Program-made: the position numbers and the translations under genes
Part shown: positions 50,863 to 60,114 of the stretch, one piece after another
Position numbering within the stretch: position 1 is the first letter of the stretch
Layout: each line of letters opens with the position of its first letter
Notes under the pieces: generated by a model
Seen by the model: only the letters and a program-made list of their open reading frames with translations
Told to the model about the DNA's origin: nothing
Databases searched by the model: none
Assembly: GCA_947259985.1 (NCBI GenBank)
Contig: CAMYOJ010000001.1
Location: forward strand, 90,699 to 154,698
Source of the DNA: an uncultured Woeseiaceae bacterium
GTDB lineage: Bacteria > Pseudomonadota > Gammaproteobacteria > Steroidobacterales > Woeseiaceae
Direction of reading: 5' to 3'
DNA: 64,000 nt

Positions 50863-51257
50863 TTGGCGATCTCCTGGAACGCGGCGCGCAGGCGCCCCGC
50901 GAAACCGGCCTGGCCGTTTTCTTTGCGGGCGACATGCACCGGCTTTTCGAGCACGTGCAATGTCTGTACGCCGGCGGCCGTCATGCCGACAAGCAGCTGC
51001 TGCTCGGCGACCTCGACAACCATCAGGCGTTCTTTTGGCCCAAGAGCGCGTGTTGCAACGACGTTTATGACGTCGTTCGCCCCGCCCGAAACGAATTTCG
51101 AGCGTGAATACAGCCAGCCCAGCACGACGATGATCGCGACGATGATGATCACGCTGGCGCCCAGGCCCAGGATGTCACCACCACCGACGCCGGGCGATGC
51201 CGGCAAAGTCGGGGCGCTGACAGCAGCGTCTGAGGTGATTAGTTCACGGAGCATCAC
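50859..51257 (-). CDS. fliO: Flagellar biogenesis protein FliO
   Basis: The 132-residue product has one helix ([25 protein letters not shown]) and a short cytoplasmic domain with [41 protein letters not shown], the conserved FliO core. It helps FliP assemble. Order and overlap with fliP support it. Confidence 0.92.
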   Translation of the reverse strand: MMLRELITSDAAVSAPTLPASPGVGGGDILGLGASVIIIVAIIVVLGWLYSRSKFVSGGANDVINVVATRALGPKERLMVVEVAEQQLLVGMTAAGVQTLHVLEKPVHVARKENGQAGFAGRLRAAFQEIAK

Positions 51258-51266
51258 GGCAACCTG

Positions 51267-51650
51267 TCAGTGCAGCTTCTCGATGCGCTCGACCGGGCTG
51301 ACAACGTCGGTCAGACGCACGCCATACTGATCATCGACGACGACGATTTCCCCATGCGCGATCAGCGTGCCGTTGACAAGCACGTCCATCGCCTCCCCGG
51401 CGTCCTGGTCAAGTGCGATGACCGATCCTTCGACGAGAGACACGAGGTCGCGAATGGAAATGTCGGTCGACCCGACGCGCAGCGAGACATCGACCGGAAT
51501 GTCGAGAACGAGGTCGAGATTGACGTCGGCTGGCGTGCCATCCGCGGCCTTTGCGCCCTCGTTGAGTTCGTCAGGCGAGTACTGCGGCGACGCTTCCTCT
51601 TGAGCCTGCTCTTCATTTTCGTTGCCAGGGGTCGGCGTATCACTTTCCAT
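51267..51650 (-). CDS. fliN: Flagellar motor switch protein FliN
   Basis: The 127-residue product has a variable acidic N-terminus and the C-terminal SpoA domain (about 45-125: LDIPVDVSLRVGSTDISIRDLVSLVEGSVIALDQDAGEAMDVLVNGTLIAHGEIVVVDDQYGVRLTDVVS). With FliM and FliG it forms the C-ring used for torque and switching. Confidence 0.96.
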   Translation of the reverse strand: MESDTPTPGNENEEQAQEEASPQYSPDELNEGAKAADGTPADVNLDLVLDIPVDVSLRVGSTDISIRDLVSLVEGSVIALDQDAGEAMDVLVNGTLIAHGEIVVVDDQYGVRLTDVVSPVERIEKLH

Positions 51651-51671
51651 TTTCCGATTTCCTTTAAATGA

Positions 51672-52670
51672 CTAATTTTTCGCGGCTTGCGATCCGGATT
51701 CGGGATCCAGCCAGTTGCTTGCTTCGATCGCATGGCGACCGTCGTGGACGCCAAAGCGGCCCTCGAGTATCGGCACCTCGGATGCGGACACGGTGCCTCG
51801 CTGAGGATTGCTGATGTTGATGACGTCGCCTGGAACGAGCTCCGCAACTTCCCGGAGCGTCATACGCGTATGGCCGACGTCGGAAGCAATCCTGACGACC
51901 GATTCGACAACCCTCGAGCGCAGCGAGCGCTCCCAGCGCGCGTCTTGAGTCGGGTCCCGGTCACGCTTCTGTCCCTCGAAAACAGGCAGTAGCGATGCCA
52001 CCGTTCTGACGGGCCATAGCAGGTGAAACAGCTGCTTCTGCTCCGCGACGTCGAGTTCGAACTCGCAGCTGATCACCGAGTCACCGCCGTCGATGTTGTC
52101 GATCACGCCCGTGCTCAGGTGAGTTCCGGCAGTCTCGGCCGCCATCTTGGCCAACGGCTGCCATACTTCGTTAATGACATTCAGCACCGCCTCGCCAAAC
52201 AGGGCGGCAACGCTGATTTCGCCGGGCGTGAAAAATTCGGGCTCGTGGCGCGCCGACTCATTGCCAAGGCCGCCGTAGAACGTCTCGACGAGATTCTCGA
52301 CCGTGGGCGCGTTTAGATTGAGCAATGCCGAACCGTCCAGCGGTTTCGGCAGGAACTCCACAACCAGCGACAACGACGGGCTCTGCTCGCCAAATTCGCT
52401 GTAGGTGCAGGTCTCGATGCTCTGGAATGTGACCATGGCGTCGGCGTTGAGCATGAGTTCGGCCTGCTTGCTCATGCGGCTCGCGAACTGCCGGTTCAGG
52501 CTCTGCAGGCGCGGATAACTGTTGGTATTGATCCGCGAACGCGGGCCGATCTCGAAGTCCGATACCGACGCGTAAGTGGGTCCCCCGTTGGAGTGAACCT
52601 CTACCTCGCCGCTCGACATGCCTTCCAGCAGTGCGCCTTTTTCGTCGTCTGTGAGTACGGGGTCTGTCAT
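51672..52670 (-). CDS. fliM: Flagellar motor switch protein FliM
   Basis: The 332-residue product has a short N-terminal segment, LTDDEKGALLEGM, in the place of the CheY-P-binding LSQDEIDALL motif. The middle domain (about 50-230) contacts FliG, and the C-terminal SpoA domain (about 245-320: MTLREVAELVPGDVINI and PILEGRFGVHDGRHAIE) contacts FliN. The CheY-binding motif is recognisable but altered, and no che genes are in this window. Confidence 0.95.
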   Translation of the reverse strand: MTDPVLTDDEKGALLEGMSSGEVEVHSNGGPTYASVSDFEIGPRSRINTNSYPRLQSLNRQFASRMSKQAELMLNADAMVTFQSIETCTYSEFGEQSPSLSLVVEFLPKPLDGSALLNLNAPTVENLVETFYGGLGNESARHEPEFFTPGEISVAALFGEAVLNVINEVWQPLAKMAAETAGTHLSTGVIDNIDGGDSVISCEFELDVAEQKQLFHLLWPVRTVASLLPVFEGQKRDRDPTQDARWERSLRSRVVESVVRIASDVGHTRMTLREVAELVPGDVINISNPQRGTVSASEVPILEGRFGVHDGRHAIEASNWLDPESGSQAAKN

Positions 52671-52682
52671 GGTCGGCAGGCC

Positions 52683-53189
52683 CTACTGGATGACCAGCGC
52701 CGTGAAATAGACAGCCTCGACGCCGGTCTCGCCCGTCTGTTCCTCGACGACCCGCTGAATCTCGGCAAGCCCGTCGGCCAGCATCTGCTCCTTGCCTTCG
52801 CGCGTCGTGATTTCTTCGTAGACGGCGCCGCTGTACAAGAGAATCAGGCTGTTGCGAATGACGGGTGTGTGGTCACGCACCAGGTTGATGATGTTCTGAT
52901 CGCGAGCCATCACTTCCATCGTGATCTGCATGAAATGCGATTCGCCGACGCTGTCTTTGAAATTCACCACCAGCGGGGGATGCAGGCTCTGGTAGATCGC
53001 CGGCCCGCTGGCTGGCGCGGCATCTTCGGCCACCTCCTCGCCCTCTGCCGGCGCTTCACCACCGAGGAAGGTCATGCCTGCAAACAAGCCGGCGCCCAAG
53101 AGTGCCACCCCGACGCCTGCGAGCATGAGTTTCTTGCCCATGCCACCGCCCGATGTATCTTCCTGTGTTTCGTTAGCTTCTTCAGCCAT
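52683..53189 (-). CDS. fliL: Flagellar basal-body-associated protein FliL
   Basis: I start at the ATG at 53189 (MAEEANETQ), giving 168 residues, because the longer frame would run across the sigma54 promoter at 53221-53237. It has one helix (KKLMLAGVGVALLGAGLFAGMTFL) and a periplasmic stomatin-like domain (PPLVVNFKDSVGESHFMQITMEVMARDQNIINLVRDHTPVIRNSLILLYSG). It supports stator function under load. It is the first gene of fliLMNOPQR-flhB. Confidence 0.95.
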   Translation of the reverse strand: MAEEANETQEDTSGGGMGKKLMLAGVGVALLGAGLFAGMTFLGGEAPAEGEEVAEDAAPASGPAIYQSLHPPLVVNFKDSVGESHFMQITMEVMARDQNIINLVRDHTPVIRNSLILLYSGAVYEEITTREGKEQMLADGLAEIQRVVEEQTGETGVEAVYFTALVIQ

Positions 53190-53220
53190 CACTTGCTCCA
53201 ATGTGTCCTGCCATTGGTAA

Positions 53221-53237
53221 TGCAAGGGACGTGCCAA
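53221..53237 (-). promoter_or_regulatory. Sigma54 promoter of the fliL operon
   Basis: TTGGCACGTCCCTTGCA on the minus strand matches the sigma54 consensus fully (GG-N10-GC). Transcription would start near 53210, about 20 bases before fliL. Two FleQ-box-like palindromes lie upstream. Confidence 0.95.
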
Positions 53238-53315
53238 CGTTATTTTTGGCTTATTATTTCTCTATTTTTTATGCAGTTACGAGACTTTCGTCGAATCCGA
53301 GGGGGTCCAAACGGC

Positions 53316-53329
53316 GTCAGAATTCCGTC
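53316..53329. promoter_or_regulatory. Imperfect FleQ-box-like element upstream of fliL
   Basis: GTCAGAATTCCGTC keeps one GTCA half and a weaker second half, 49 bases from the perfect copy at 53365. As one of a pair it is a plausible second FleQ site. Confidence 0.4.
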
Positions 53330-53364
53330 GCCGACAGGATCCCGACCGGCAGCCTGGGCTATCT

Positions 53365-53378
53365 GTCAGAATTTTGAC
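53365..53378. promoter_or_regulatory. FleQ-box-like palindrome upstream of fliL
   Basis: GTCAGAATTTTGAC has GTCA-N6-TGAC, the layout of FleQ/FlrA binding sites (GTCAATNNATTGAC). It sits just beyond the fliK stop and about 130 bases upstream of the sigma54 promoter. Confidence 0.6.
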
Positions 53379-53381
53379 GGC

Positions 53382-54617
53382 TCAGACAAACGTATCGACG
53401 AGACTGTTGGATGCCACGACGCGCTGCGGCTCTGTCGAGTCGCTCCCGTCGTTGTCATCGAAGCTGTCACCGGAGCCCGCTTCCAGGGAGTTCGAGTGCT
53501 CGTCGCGGTTGCCCTCGGCAACACCCTGTTCGCCGACACTGGCCTGGCCAAGAGAAAGCCCGTTTTCGGCCAGCAGTTCGCGAAGTCGGGGCAGCGCCTG
53601 CTCGATGGCCTCGCGCGTCACGGCGTGCTGTGCCTGGAACGTCACGTTGGCCGCGCCGTCATCCACCGAGACCTGCACCCGAAGTGGACCAAGCTCCGCC
53701 GGTGTCAGCCGGATTTCCGCCGATTTCATCTGGTTGCCGGCCATCAAGAGCACGCGTTCCCCGATTTGCTCGCCCCAGCCCCTGTCACGGACCGGAACCG
53801 ATATCAGGTCGTTGGCCTGCTGTACGGCAGCGGCATACCCGGTATCCAACGTGGCAGCGGCCGATGGCGCCGTCATAACGACGGGCTGTTGTGGGTTCGG
53901 CTGCGTATTCAGCACCTGTACGGGCTGGGTCACGGTTGGACGCGCCTTGAAGACGTCACTGATTTCTTCGACATTGACCGCCGGCAGGGGCGAAACCTCC
54001 ACGCGCCGCGGCAACTCCACCAAAGGCATGCTCTTGTCGGTCAGGGCAGCCACAGGCTGCGTCTGAACCGGAAGCGGAGGTTCACGCAGCCCTGGGGCCG
54101 TGGTTTCGAGCTTTGCCGACAGCGACGTCAGGGTCTCCTGGATCCGCTCGGGCGTCACGGGACGCAACAGGCTCTGCTGCATGACGGGCAGCGGCCGGGT
54201 TTCAGGAGACGACAACCCATCGCGGCCGTCGGCGACTGTCATTGCGGGGTCTGGCCCCTTGATAACAGGCGCTAACGGAATCTCCGTTTCTAAGGCCAGT
54301 GAGGCCGCCAGCGGCTGCTCTGGTGCAAGCTCCACGAGCGGCGGCGTCAGCGCCGGCTCCGCCTGCGGCAATACGCTCAGACCAGGCGCCGGTGGGGCAT
54401 CAAATTCGACGGGCAATGCCTGCAACGGCAATTCGCTGCCGCCCTGTGGCAATAATTCGCCGGAGGGTGTGCCGGGATCTGCTGCCGTGTCGACACGCAG
54501 GCGCAAGAGGTCGGCAAACTCGGCAATCGGCGCGTCATCCGGCGTCATTGCTGGCGTCAGAGACGAATCGTCCGTGATTTCCACTGGCGGGAGTTGCAGG
54601 TTAAGTGTCGCAAGCAT
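53382..54617 (-). CDS. fliK: Flagellar hook-length control protein FliK
   Basis: The 411-residue product has a long Pro/Leu-rich N-terminal part (about 1-280) with little conservation. It ends with the Flg_hook domain (about 285-375): WGEQIGERVLLMAGNQMKSAEIRLTPAELGPLRVQVSVDDGAANVTFQAQHAVTREAIEQALPRLRELLAENGL. FliK measures hook length and triggers the FlhB switch. It follows fliJ after 59 bases without an obvious promoter. Confidence 0.92.
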   Translation of the reverse strand: MLATLNLQLPPVEITDDSSLTPAMTPDDAPIAEFADLLRLRVDTAADPGTPSGELLPQGGSELPLQALPVEFDAPPAPGLSVLPQAEPALTPPLVELAPEQPLAASLALETEIPLAPVIKGPDPAMTVADGRDGLSSPETRPLPVMQQSLLRPVTPERIQETLTSLSAKLETTAPGLREPPLPVQTQPVAALTDKSMPLVELPRRVEVSPLPAVNVEEISDVFKARPTVTQPVQVLNTQPNPQQPVVMTAPSAAATLDTGYAAAVQQANDLISVPVRDRGWGEQIGERVLLMAGNQMKSAEIRLTPAELGPLRVQVSVDDGAANVTFQAQHAVTREAIEQALPRLRELLAENGLSLGQASVGEQGVAEGNRDEHSNSLEAGSGDSFDDNDGSDSTEPQRVVASNSLVDTFV

Positions 54618-54676
54618 GCGCTGTCCTTTTTGAATGAATGTGTCCCTGTACAGGTAGTAGCAAGATGCATGCCAGC

Positions 54677-55126
54677 TCAGGCGTCGTCTCCCTCGAAACC
54701 CTTGAGGCCGACGTTCGGCAGATCGTCGAGCAGCTTCTGCTCCAGCCTGTCCTGGTAGGCATTGTCTTCGGCCTCGTACCTGGCGAGTACGCGCTCGAGT
54801 GACTCCAGCTTCTGGCGCTTGACCATCCAGCGCTGCCTGTGGGTCGCGACGTTCTGCTCACAGTCTCGAACGATCTGTTGCTGCGCCTTTACCGCCATGT
54901 CGAGTCGATGCAGGAAATCGTGATAATCCTTGAGGTGTGCCGAGTTCACCTGCGTCGCGCCGGGGTTCTTGCTGGCATAGTTGTGCCGGAAGGCGTTGAG
55001 CTCACCCAGGCGTTCCAGCTGCTCATTAAGCTGTCGCTGCGAGCGTCCCGCCTCCTCGCCGAATCGCCGTTCCTCGGCCGCGGCCAGCGACGCGACCTTG
55101 CTGATCTTGCGCGTACGGCTCTTCAC
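54677..55126 (-). CDS. fliJ: Flagellar export protein FliJ
   Basis: The 149-residue product is almost wholly a two-helix coiled coil (RKISKVASLAAAEERRFGEEAGRSQRQLNEQLERLGELNAF and LDMAVKAQQQIVRDCEQNVATHRQRWMVKRQKLESLERV), as expected for the FliJ stalk of the export ATPase. It starts at a GTG 1 base after the fliI stop. Confidence 0.92.
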   Translation of the reverse strand: MKSRTRKISKVASLAAAEERRFGEEAGRSQRQLNEQLERLGELNAFRHNYASKNPGATQVNSAHLKDYHDFLHRLDMAVKAQQQIVRDCEQNVATHRQRWMVKRQKLESLERVLARYEAEDNAYQDRLEQKLLDDLPNVGLKGFEGDDA

Positions 55127-55127
55127 G

Positions 55128-56534
55128 CTACTGCTCAGCTTCGGCTGCGTGCTCTACGGACACGGCGTCGAACAACTCGCGCAGGTTCGCGAGGCTCGTG
55201 GCCGAGTTGATGCTTTGATTCTGGTGCTGGCGAAGGAACTCGATAATCGTCGGCCAAAGCGCGATGGCCTCGTCCAGTTGCGGGTTCGTGCCCGGCTGGT
55301 AGGCGCCGACGGCGACCAGGTCACGATTCTCCTGGTAGGTTGAATACACCTGTCGGAAACGGGACACGAGTTGCTGCTGGCTGTCGGAAATAAACTGGGT
55401 CATCGCGCGGCTGACAGACGATTCGATATCGACAGCCGGGTAGATGCCGGCGTCCGCCATGTTGCGCGACAGCACGATATGACCGTCGAGAATAGCGCGC
55501 GACGCATCCACGATTGGATCATTGTGATCGTCACCTTCCGCGAGCACCGTGTAAAAAGCCGTGATGGAGCCACCGCCTTCGGCGCCGTTACCGGCGCGTT
55601 CCACGAGCTGCGGCAACTTGGCAAACACCGAGGGTGGGTAGCCTTTGGTCGCGGGCGGTTCGCCGATCGCCAGGGCGATCTCACGCTGCGCCTGCGCAAA
55701 CCGCGTCAGCGAGTCCATGAGCAATAGTACGTTCTTGCCCTGGTCGCGGAAGTATTCGGCGATCGCCGCCGTCAGCCAGGCGCCGTGCAGGCGCATGAGT
55801 GGCGTATCGTCGGCCGGCGTGGCGACCACGACGGCGCGTTTCATGCCCTCGGTGCCCAGCGAATGGTCAATGAACTCCTGCACTTCCCTGCCGCGTTCTC
55901 CGACGAGGCCGACGACCACGACGTCTGCCTCCGTGTTGCGTGTCATCATGCTCAGCAACATACTTTTGCCGACGCCGCTACCGGCGAACAGCCCCATGCG
56001 CTGGCCGCGTCCGACGGACAGCAGGGAGTTGATAGAGCGGATGCCGACGTCGAGCTGCGCCCTGATCGGCTGGCGCTTGAGCGGGTTGATGGACTCGCCC
56101 ATCAGGGACACCGTTTTGCCGCGGGCCAGCGGCTTGCCGCCGTCGAGCGGGTTACCGCGGCCGTCCAGCACGCGACCCAGGAGGTCGTCTCCAACCGCAG
56201 CTTCCGGCGATCCGCTGACAGGTATGACACGCGCATTCGGCGAAACGCCGCGCATGTCCGCGACCGGCATCAGGAACAGGCGCTCACCCGAGAAACCGAC
56301 AACTTCCGTCTCCACATGCCTGCCGTCGGCCGCGACGACGTCGCAGCGGCCGCCAAGAGCAGCGTGGCAGCCCTCGGCTTCCATGGCGAGCCCCACGGTA
56401 CGACGCAATACGCCTTCGACGACGGATTTCGGTCGCTCGTCATAAGCTCGATCGATGTAGGCGCCGAGTCCCAGCGATCGCTCCAGATTCCTGTCGGGAT
56501 CCGGCCCTGGCAATACAGTGGTTTCTTCAGTCAC
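55128..56534 (-). CDS. fliI: Flagellum-specific export ATPase FliI
   Basis: I start at the GTG at 56534 ([10 protein letters not shown]), which overlaps fliH by 8 bases and gives 468 residues; the longer frame is a fliH shadow. It is an F1-beta-like ATPase with Walker A AGSGVGKS (about 184-191), [20 protein letters not shown] (Walker B region) and a catalytic EXXGR-type VGERGREV. It drives substrate loading into the export gate. Confidence 0.96.
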   Translation of the reverse strand: MTEETTVLPGPDPDRNLERSLGLGAYIDRAYDERPKSVVEGVLRRTVGLAMEAEGCHAALGGRCDVVAADGRHVETEVVGFSGERLFLMPVADMRGVSPNARVIPVSGSPEAAVGDDLLGRVLDGRGNPLDGGKPLARGKTVSLMGESINPLKRQPIRAQLDVGIRSINSLLSVGRGQRMGLFAGSGVGKSMLLSMMTRNTEADVVVVGLVGERGREVQEFIDHSLGTEGMKRAVVVATPADDTPLMRLHGAWLTAAIAEYFRDQGKNVLLLMDSLTRFAQAQREIALAIGEPPATKGYPPSVFAKLPQLVERAGNGAEGGGSITAFYTVLAEGDDHNDPIVDASRAILDGHIVLSRNMADAGIYPAVDIESSVSRAMTQFISDSQQQLVSRFRQVYSTYQENRDLVAVGAYQPGTNPQLDEAIALWPTIIEFLRQHQNQSINSATSLANLRELFDAVSVEHAAEAEQ

Positions 56535-57126
56535 CGGCTCGCTCGTCGCCCAGAATATTGTTGATGACGGCTTGCAGTCGGGCTTCCGCTGTTGCGTCAA
56601 TCTGTGAGTTATCGGTCGTGATCCTGCAGCCACCGTGAGCAATCAACGGATCCTCCACAATGCTCCATGCGGGCTCACCTTCGGCCGGCGAAAGTGATTC
56701 GCGCACCAGCGAAGCATCGTCGGGATGAAGATGCACCTGCACGTTGCGACTGGCGATGGGCAACAGCTGCACGGACTCGCGCACTACGCCGATAACGTGC
56801 GTCGGATTGATCTTGATTTCACGCCGAAACAACTGCTTGACCATTGCGATCGCCAGCTCGACGAGCTGCTTTTCAACGGATTCATCGAGTTGATCGAACG
56901 GTTTCGACAGTGCGCGCAACAGCTCGTCGTAGCGAGCGGCGCGCTGCCGGATCGTCTGTTCGCCCGCGGCAACGCCCTCGGCATGACCTTTTTGAAATGC
57001 CTCGTCGTAGGCCTGTTGCTGTAATTCCTGCAGACGGCCGGCCGTCAGGTAGCCCTTGCCATCGGAACCATCGATGGCCGGCACTTCCCAGGCAGCGGCT
57101 GTCCTGGCTGCAGAGTCCTCAGACAT
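56527..57126 (-). CDS. fliH: Flagellar assembly protein FliH
   Basis: The 199-residue product has an N-terminal helical part with a short coiled coil ([39 protein letters not shown], about 30-70) and a C-terminal FliI-binding domain ([29 protein letters not shown]). FliH negatively regulates the ATPase and tethers it to the C-ring. It overlaps fliG by 8 bases and fliI by 8 bases. Confidence 0.92.
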   Translation of the reverse strand: MSEDSAARTAAAWEVPAIDGSDGKGYLTAGRLQELQQQAYDEAFQKGHAEGVAAGEQTIRQRAARYDELLRALSKPFDQLDESVEKQLVELAIAMVKQLFRREIKINPTHVIGVVRESVQLLPIASRNVQVHLHPDDASLVRESLSPAEGEPAWSIVEDPLIAHGGCRITTDNSQIDATAEARLQAVINNILGDERAGD

Positions 57127-58126
57127 ATTCCTCGCCGCCCTGGCCGAGGTCTATGTCGCCCGCATCTGCGAGGCGCCGCGCAACATCGAGGATTTCTTTC
57201 TGCGCTGTCTCGACGTCGCTGAGCTTGATCGGGCCCTTGGCGTCCATGTCTTCGCGCAGCAACGTAGCGGCGCGTTTGGACATGTTGCCGAGAATCTTGT
57301 CGCTGATCGCCGGATCACAGCCTTTGAGCGCGACGACCAGCAGATCGTTCGGAATCTCGCGGAGCAATGCCTGGATACCGCGATCGTCGACTTCGAGCAG
57401 GGTATCGAAGACGAACATCATCTCCTGGATTCGTTCGGACAGTTCCTCGTTCTTTTCCTTTATCTGTTCGAGCAGTTGCTCGCCGCGCTCTGGTTTGAGC
57501 GCGTTAACGATACTGGCCGCGACCTTGTCGCCGCCGACCTTGCGTGTCCCGCCGCGACTCGAGTCTCCTGACTTGTTCGCGATGAGGTTCTCTATTTCCG
57601 CCAGCGCGCTCTGCTGGATGTCCGTCAGCCTTGCGACGCGCATGACGATGTCGGAGCGCAGCTCTTCGGGCAGTTTTTCGATAACTTCGGCGGCCTGGCT
57701 GCTTTCGAGAAACGCCAGGACGATGGCTATGATCTGCGGATGTTCGTCCTGCACGATGTCGACGACTTCGCGGGAACTCATCCACTTCAGCGCATCGAGA
57801 CCCTGCGCTTCGTCGCCGGTCACGATGCGTTCGATAAATGCGTTCGCCTTGCTGGCACCGAAGGCGTTACCGAGTAGCTTGCGGACGTAGTTCTCCGTAT
57901 CGACGCCCAGTGCCGTCTGGTCCTCGACGTCGAGAATAAAAATATCGAGAATGCGATCGGCATCGTTACGGCTGACGCTCTTGAGCGAGGCCATGGCGCG
58001 GCCGAGCTGGTGAACTTCGTTGGCTTCCATGTACTTGAGCACCTCGGCGGCCTCGCCTTCGCCGAGCGTCATCAGCAGTAGCGCCGCCTTCTCGGTCCCG
58101 CTCATGTTTTCAACGAATTCACTCAT
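57119..58126 (-). CDS. fliG: Flagellar motor switch protein FliG
   Basis: The start at the ATG at 58126 (MSEFVENMSGTEKAALLL) overlaps fliF by 8 bases and gives 335 residues, the family size. N (about 1-100), middle (about 105-190, EHPQIIAIVLAFLESSQAAEVIEKLPEELRSDIVMRVARL) and C-terminal (about 240-330) armadillo-like domains are visible. The torque helix segment MFVFDTLLEVDDRGIQALLREI carries the charged residues that meet MotA. Confidence 0.96.
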   Translation of the reverse strand: MSEFVENMSGTEKAALLLMTLGEGEAAEVLKYMEANEVHQLGRAMASLKSVSRNDADRILDIFILDVEDQTALGVDTENYVRKLLGNAFGASKANAFIERIVTGDEAQGLDALKWMSSREVVDIVQDEHPQIIAIVLAFLESSQAAEVIEKLPEELRSDIVMRVARLTDIQQSALAEIENLIANKSGDSSRGGTRKVGGDKVAASIVNALKPERGEQLLEQIKEKNEELSERIQEMMFVFDTLLEVDDRGIQALLREIPNDLLVVALKGCDPAISDKILGNMSKRAATLLREDMDAKGPIKLSDVETAQKEILDVARRLADAGDIDLGQGGEEYV

Positions 58127-59747
58127 CGGTCGATACCCATTTCTTGACGACCTGGGCGACGCGCGCGGGGTCGTTACCCGTAATATTCTTGGCCGCGGCG
58201 ACTTTTTCGTCATAGTTCGGTCCCGGTATCGCCGCCGTGCCGCCCGCTAGCTGTGCGGCGCCGCCGGCGCCGGAAAATCCGCCGGCGCCGATGTACTCGC
58301 CCGAGATGGCCGCGCCGCCGGATACCACGCCGCCCAGCATGGGTTTGACGACGCCGAATGCGATAGCCAGGACGAGAACCGCGCCCAGCACCTGCTTGGC
58401 TCCGGCGATCACGCCGGGACGCTCCCACAATGCCGGCGGTTCAAAATCTTCGACGGGTTCCGCGGCTCGGAACGCTTCGTTGAGCACAACGACGGAATCG
58501 CCACGCGCTTCGTTGAAACCCACAGCTTCCTTGACCAGCGCCGTGTAGCGCTCGACGTCATTGCCAGTAGGTGTCGTTTGCGTCTCGACACCTTCAACCG
58601 GCGTATCGTCGATCAGGACAGCCACTGACAGCCTGCGAATCGCCCCGGACTGCGGACGCGTGTGTCGAATCGTGCGATCAACCTCGAAATTTCGCGTGCT
58701 GCTGCGTGAGGAGTTCTTGGGCTCGACAAGCTCAGCCTCTGTGGAAACAACGTTGGGATCGATACCCGTGGCTTCGGGCGGCTGGTTGCTGACTGCACCT
58801 GGTATGCCCGCCGCTACCGTGGCAGCGCCGGAGGTGAGATCTTCGCTGATCTGCTCGCTACGCACGACGGTGCGTGCCGGGTCGAAGGACTCGCTGGTCT
58901 CTTCGGTGTAGGTAAAGTCAATATCAGCGACCACTTCCGCGCGGATACGACCCGCACCAACCAATGGCGTCAGCAGATCCTCGATACGCTTCTTGTAGGT
59001 TTCCTCGAGGCGACGCGAAAACTTGAACTGGGTGGCGGCCTGGGCGCCGGCGGCCTGTTCAGCGCCGGAACTCAGCAGGCGGCCATGCTGGTCGATCAAT
59101 GTGACATCGCTGGCGACCAGGTTCGGCACGCTGGAAGCAACGAGGTGGACGATGGCCGAGGCCTGGTCGGATTCGAGCACACGACCGCCGTATAGCTGCA
59201 ACAGCACGGATGCGCTGGCGCCCTTGATGTCACGAATGAACGCGGTTTGCTTGGGAATGGCAAGGTGCACCCGGGCTTCGCGGACGGCGCCCAGCGACGC
59301 GATCGTCTGCGCGAGTTCGGACTCGAGCGCGTGCTGGTAGCGTGCACTTTCCATGAACTGGCTGACGCCGAAGCTCGACTGCTCCTGCATGATGTCCATG
59401 CCGGCCGCCGAGCCTTGCGGCAGGCCCAGCGATGCGAGTTCCAGGCGGGCTTCGTGCAGCTGTGACTCGGCCACCAGTACAGTGCCGTTGCTGTTCAGCT
59501 TGTAGTCGATGTCCGCCGATTGCAGCGCCTCGGTAACTTCGGCGGCCTCGGCCGGACTCATGTCGCCATGGAGTTGCGTGAATTGCGGCGTCTGCGACCA
59601 CAACACAATGGCAAATCCCGCAGCGACGGCGGCGGCTACCCCGATCAGTGATATGACCTGGCGAACGGCCGGGATACGAAGTACACCTGCGAGGTTCAAC
59701 TGGCTCGATGGCACTACGGTCGATTCAATTACGTTTCCGGTTTCCAT
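58119..59747 (-). CDS. fliF: Flagellar MS-ring protein FliF
   Basis: The 542-residue product has an N-terminal helix (VISLIGVAAAVAAGFAIVLW), a large periplasmic part with two ring-building motifs (VTEALQSADIDYKLNSNGTVLVAESQLHEARLELASLGLPQ and VREARVHLAIPKQT), a variable beta-collar, a second helix (AVLVLAIAFGVVKPML, about 460-480), and a C-terminal FliG-binding tail (DPARVAQVVKKWV). Confidence 0.96.
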   Translation of the reverse strand: METGNVIESTVVPSSQLNLAGVLRIPAVRQVISLIGVAAAVAAGFAIVLWSQTPQFTQLHGDMSPAEAAEVTEALQSADIDYKLNSNGTVLVAESQLHEARLELASLGLPQGSAAGMDIMQEQSSFGVSQFMESARYQHALESELAQTIASLGAVREARVHLAIPKQTAFIRDIKGASASVLLQLYGGRVLESDQASAIVHLVASSVPNLVASDVTLIDQHGRLLSSGAEQAAGAQAATQFKFSRRLEETYKKRIEDLLTPLVGAGRIRAEVVADIDFTYTEETSESFDPARTVVRSEQISEDLTSGAATVAAGIPGAVSNQPPEATGIDPNVVSTEAELVEPKNSSRSSTRNFEVDRTIRHTRPQSGAIRRLSVAVLIDDTPVEGVETQTTPTGNDVERYTALVKEAVGFNEARGDSVVVLNEAFRAAEPVEDFEPPALWERPGVIAGAKQVLGAVLVLAIAFGVVKPMLGGVVSGGAAISGEYIGAGGFSGAGGAAQLAGGTAAIPGPNYDEKVAAAKNITGNDPARVAQVVKKWVSTDE

Positions 59748-59787
59748 GACTTGTTATCGGTTCCCTGGTTTTACACTGGGCCGGGTA

Positions 59788-60114
59788 CTAGACCGGCATG
59801 TTCATAATGTCCTGGTACGCTGAGACCAGCTTGTTCCTGACTTCGGTTACAGCCCTGAATGAGAGGTTCGCTTTCTGCGATGCGATCATTACCTCGGCAA
59901 GGCTCTTGTCGGTCGTGCCGGTCTCGAATCCAATCTTCAATTCGGTGGCTTGTTGCTGCGCGTCATTGACGGCATTGAGCGTCGTCTTGAGCATGTCGCC
60001 AAAATTGCTGGCAGGTGCCTGTGCTGGCGCCTGTGCTGGCGCCTGTGTCGGTTGCAGGTCACGACCCAGCGTACGAATCTGGCTCAAGAGATCATTGGCG
60101 TTGATTTCGTTCAT
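59788..60114 (-). CDS. fliE: Flagellar hook-basal body protein FliE
   Basis: The 108-residue product is the MS-ring to rod junction protein. It has a Pro-Ala-Gln repeat near the N-terminus (about residues 20-36; a 12-base DNA repeat near 60015-60060) and the conserved C-terminal part (FGDMLKTTLNAVNDAQQQATELKIGFETG, SLAEVMIASQKANLSFRAVTEVRNKLVSAYQDIMNMPV). The start overlaps fleR by 4 bases. Confidence 0.95.
   Translation of the reverse strand: MNEINANDLLSQIRTLGRDLQPTQAPAQAPAQAPASNFGDMLKTTLNAVNDAQQQATELKIGFETGTTDKSLAEVMIASQKANLSFRAVTEVRNKLVSAYQDIMNMPV

Noticed and set aside
52593..54275. 560-codon plus-strand open frame opposite fliM, fliL and fliK
   Set aside because: Antisense to recognisable flagellar genes and to the sigma54 promoter; no signal, ribosome site or family features.
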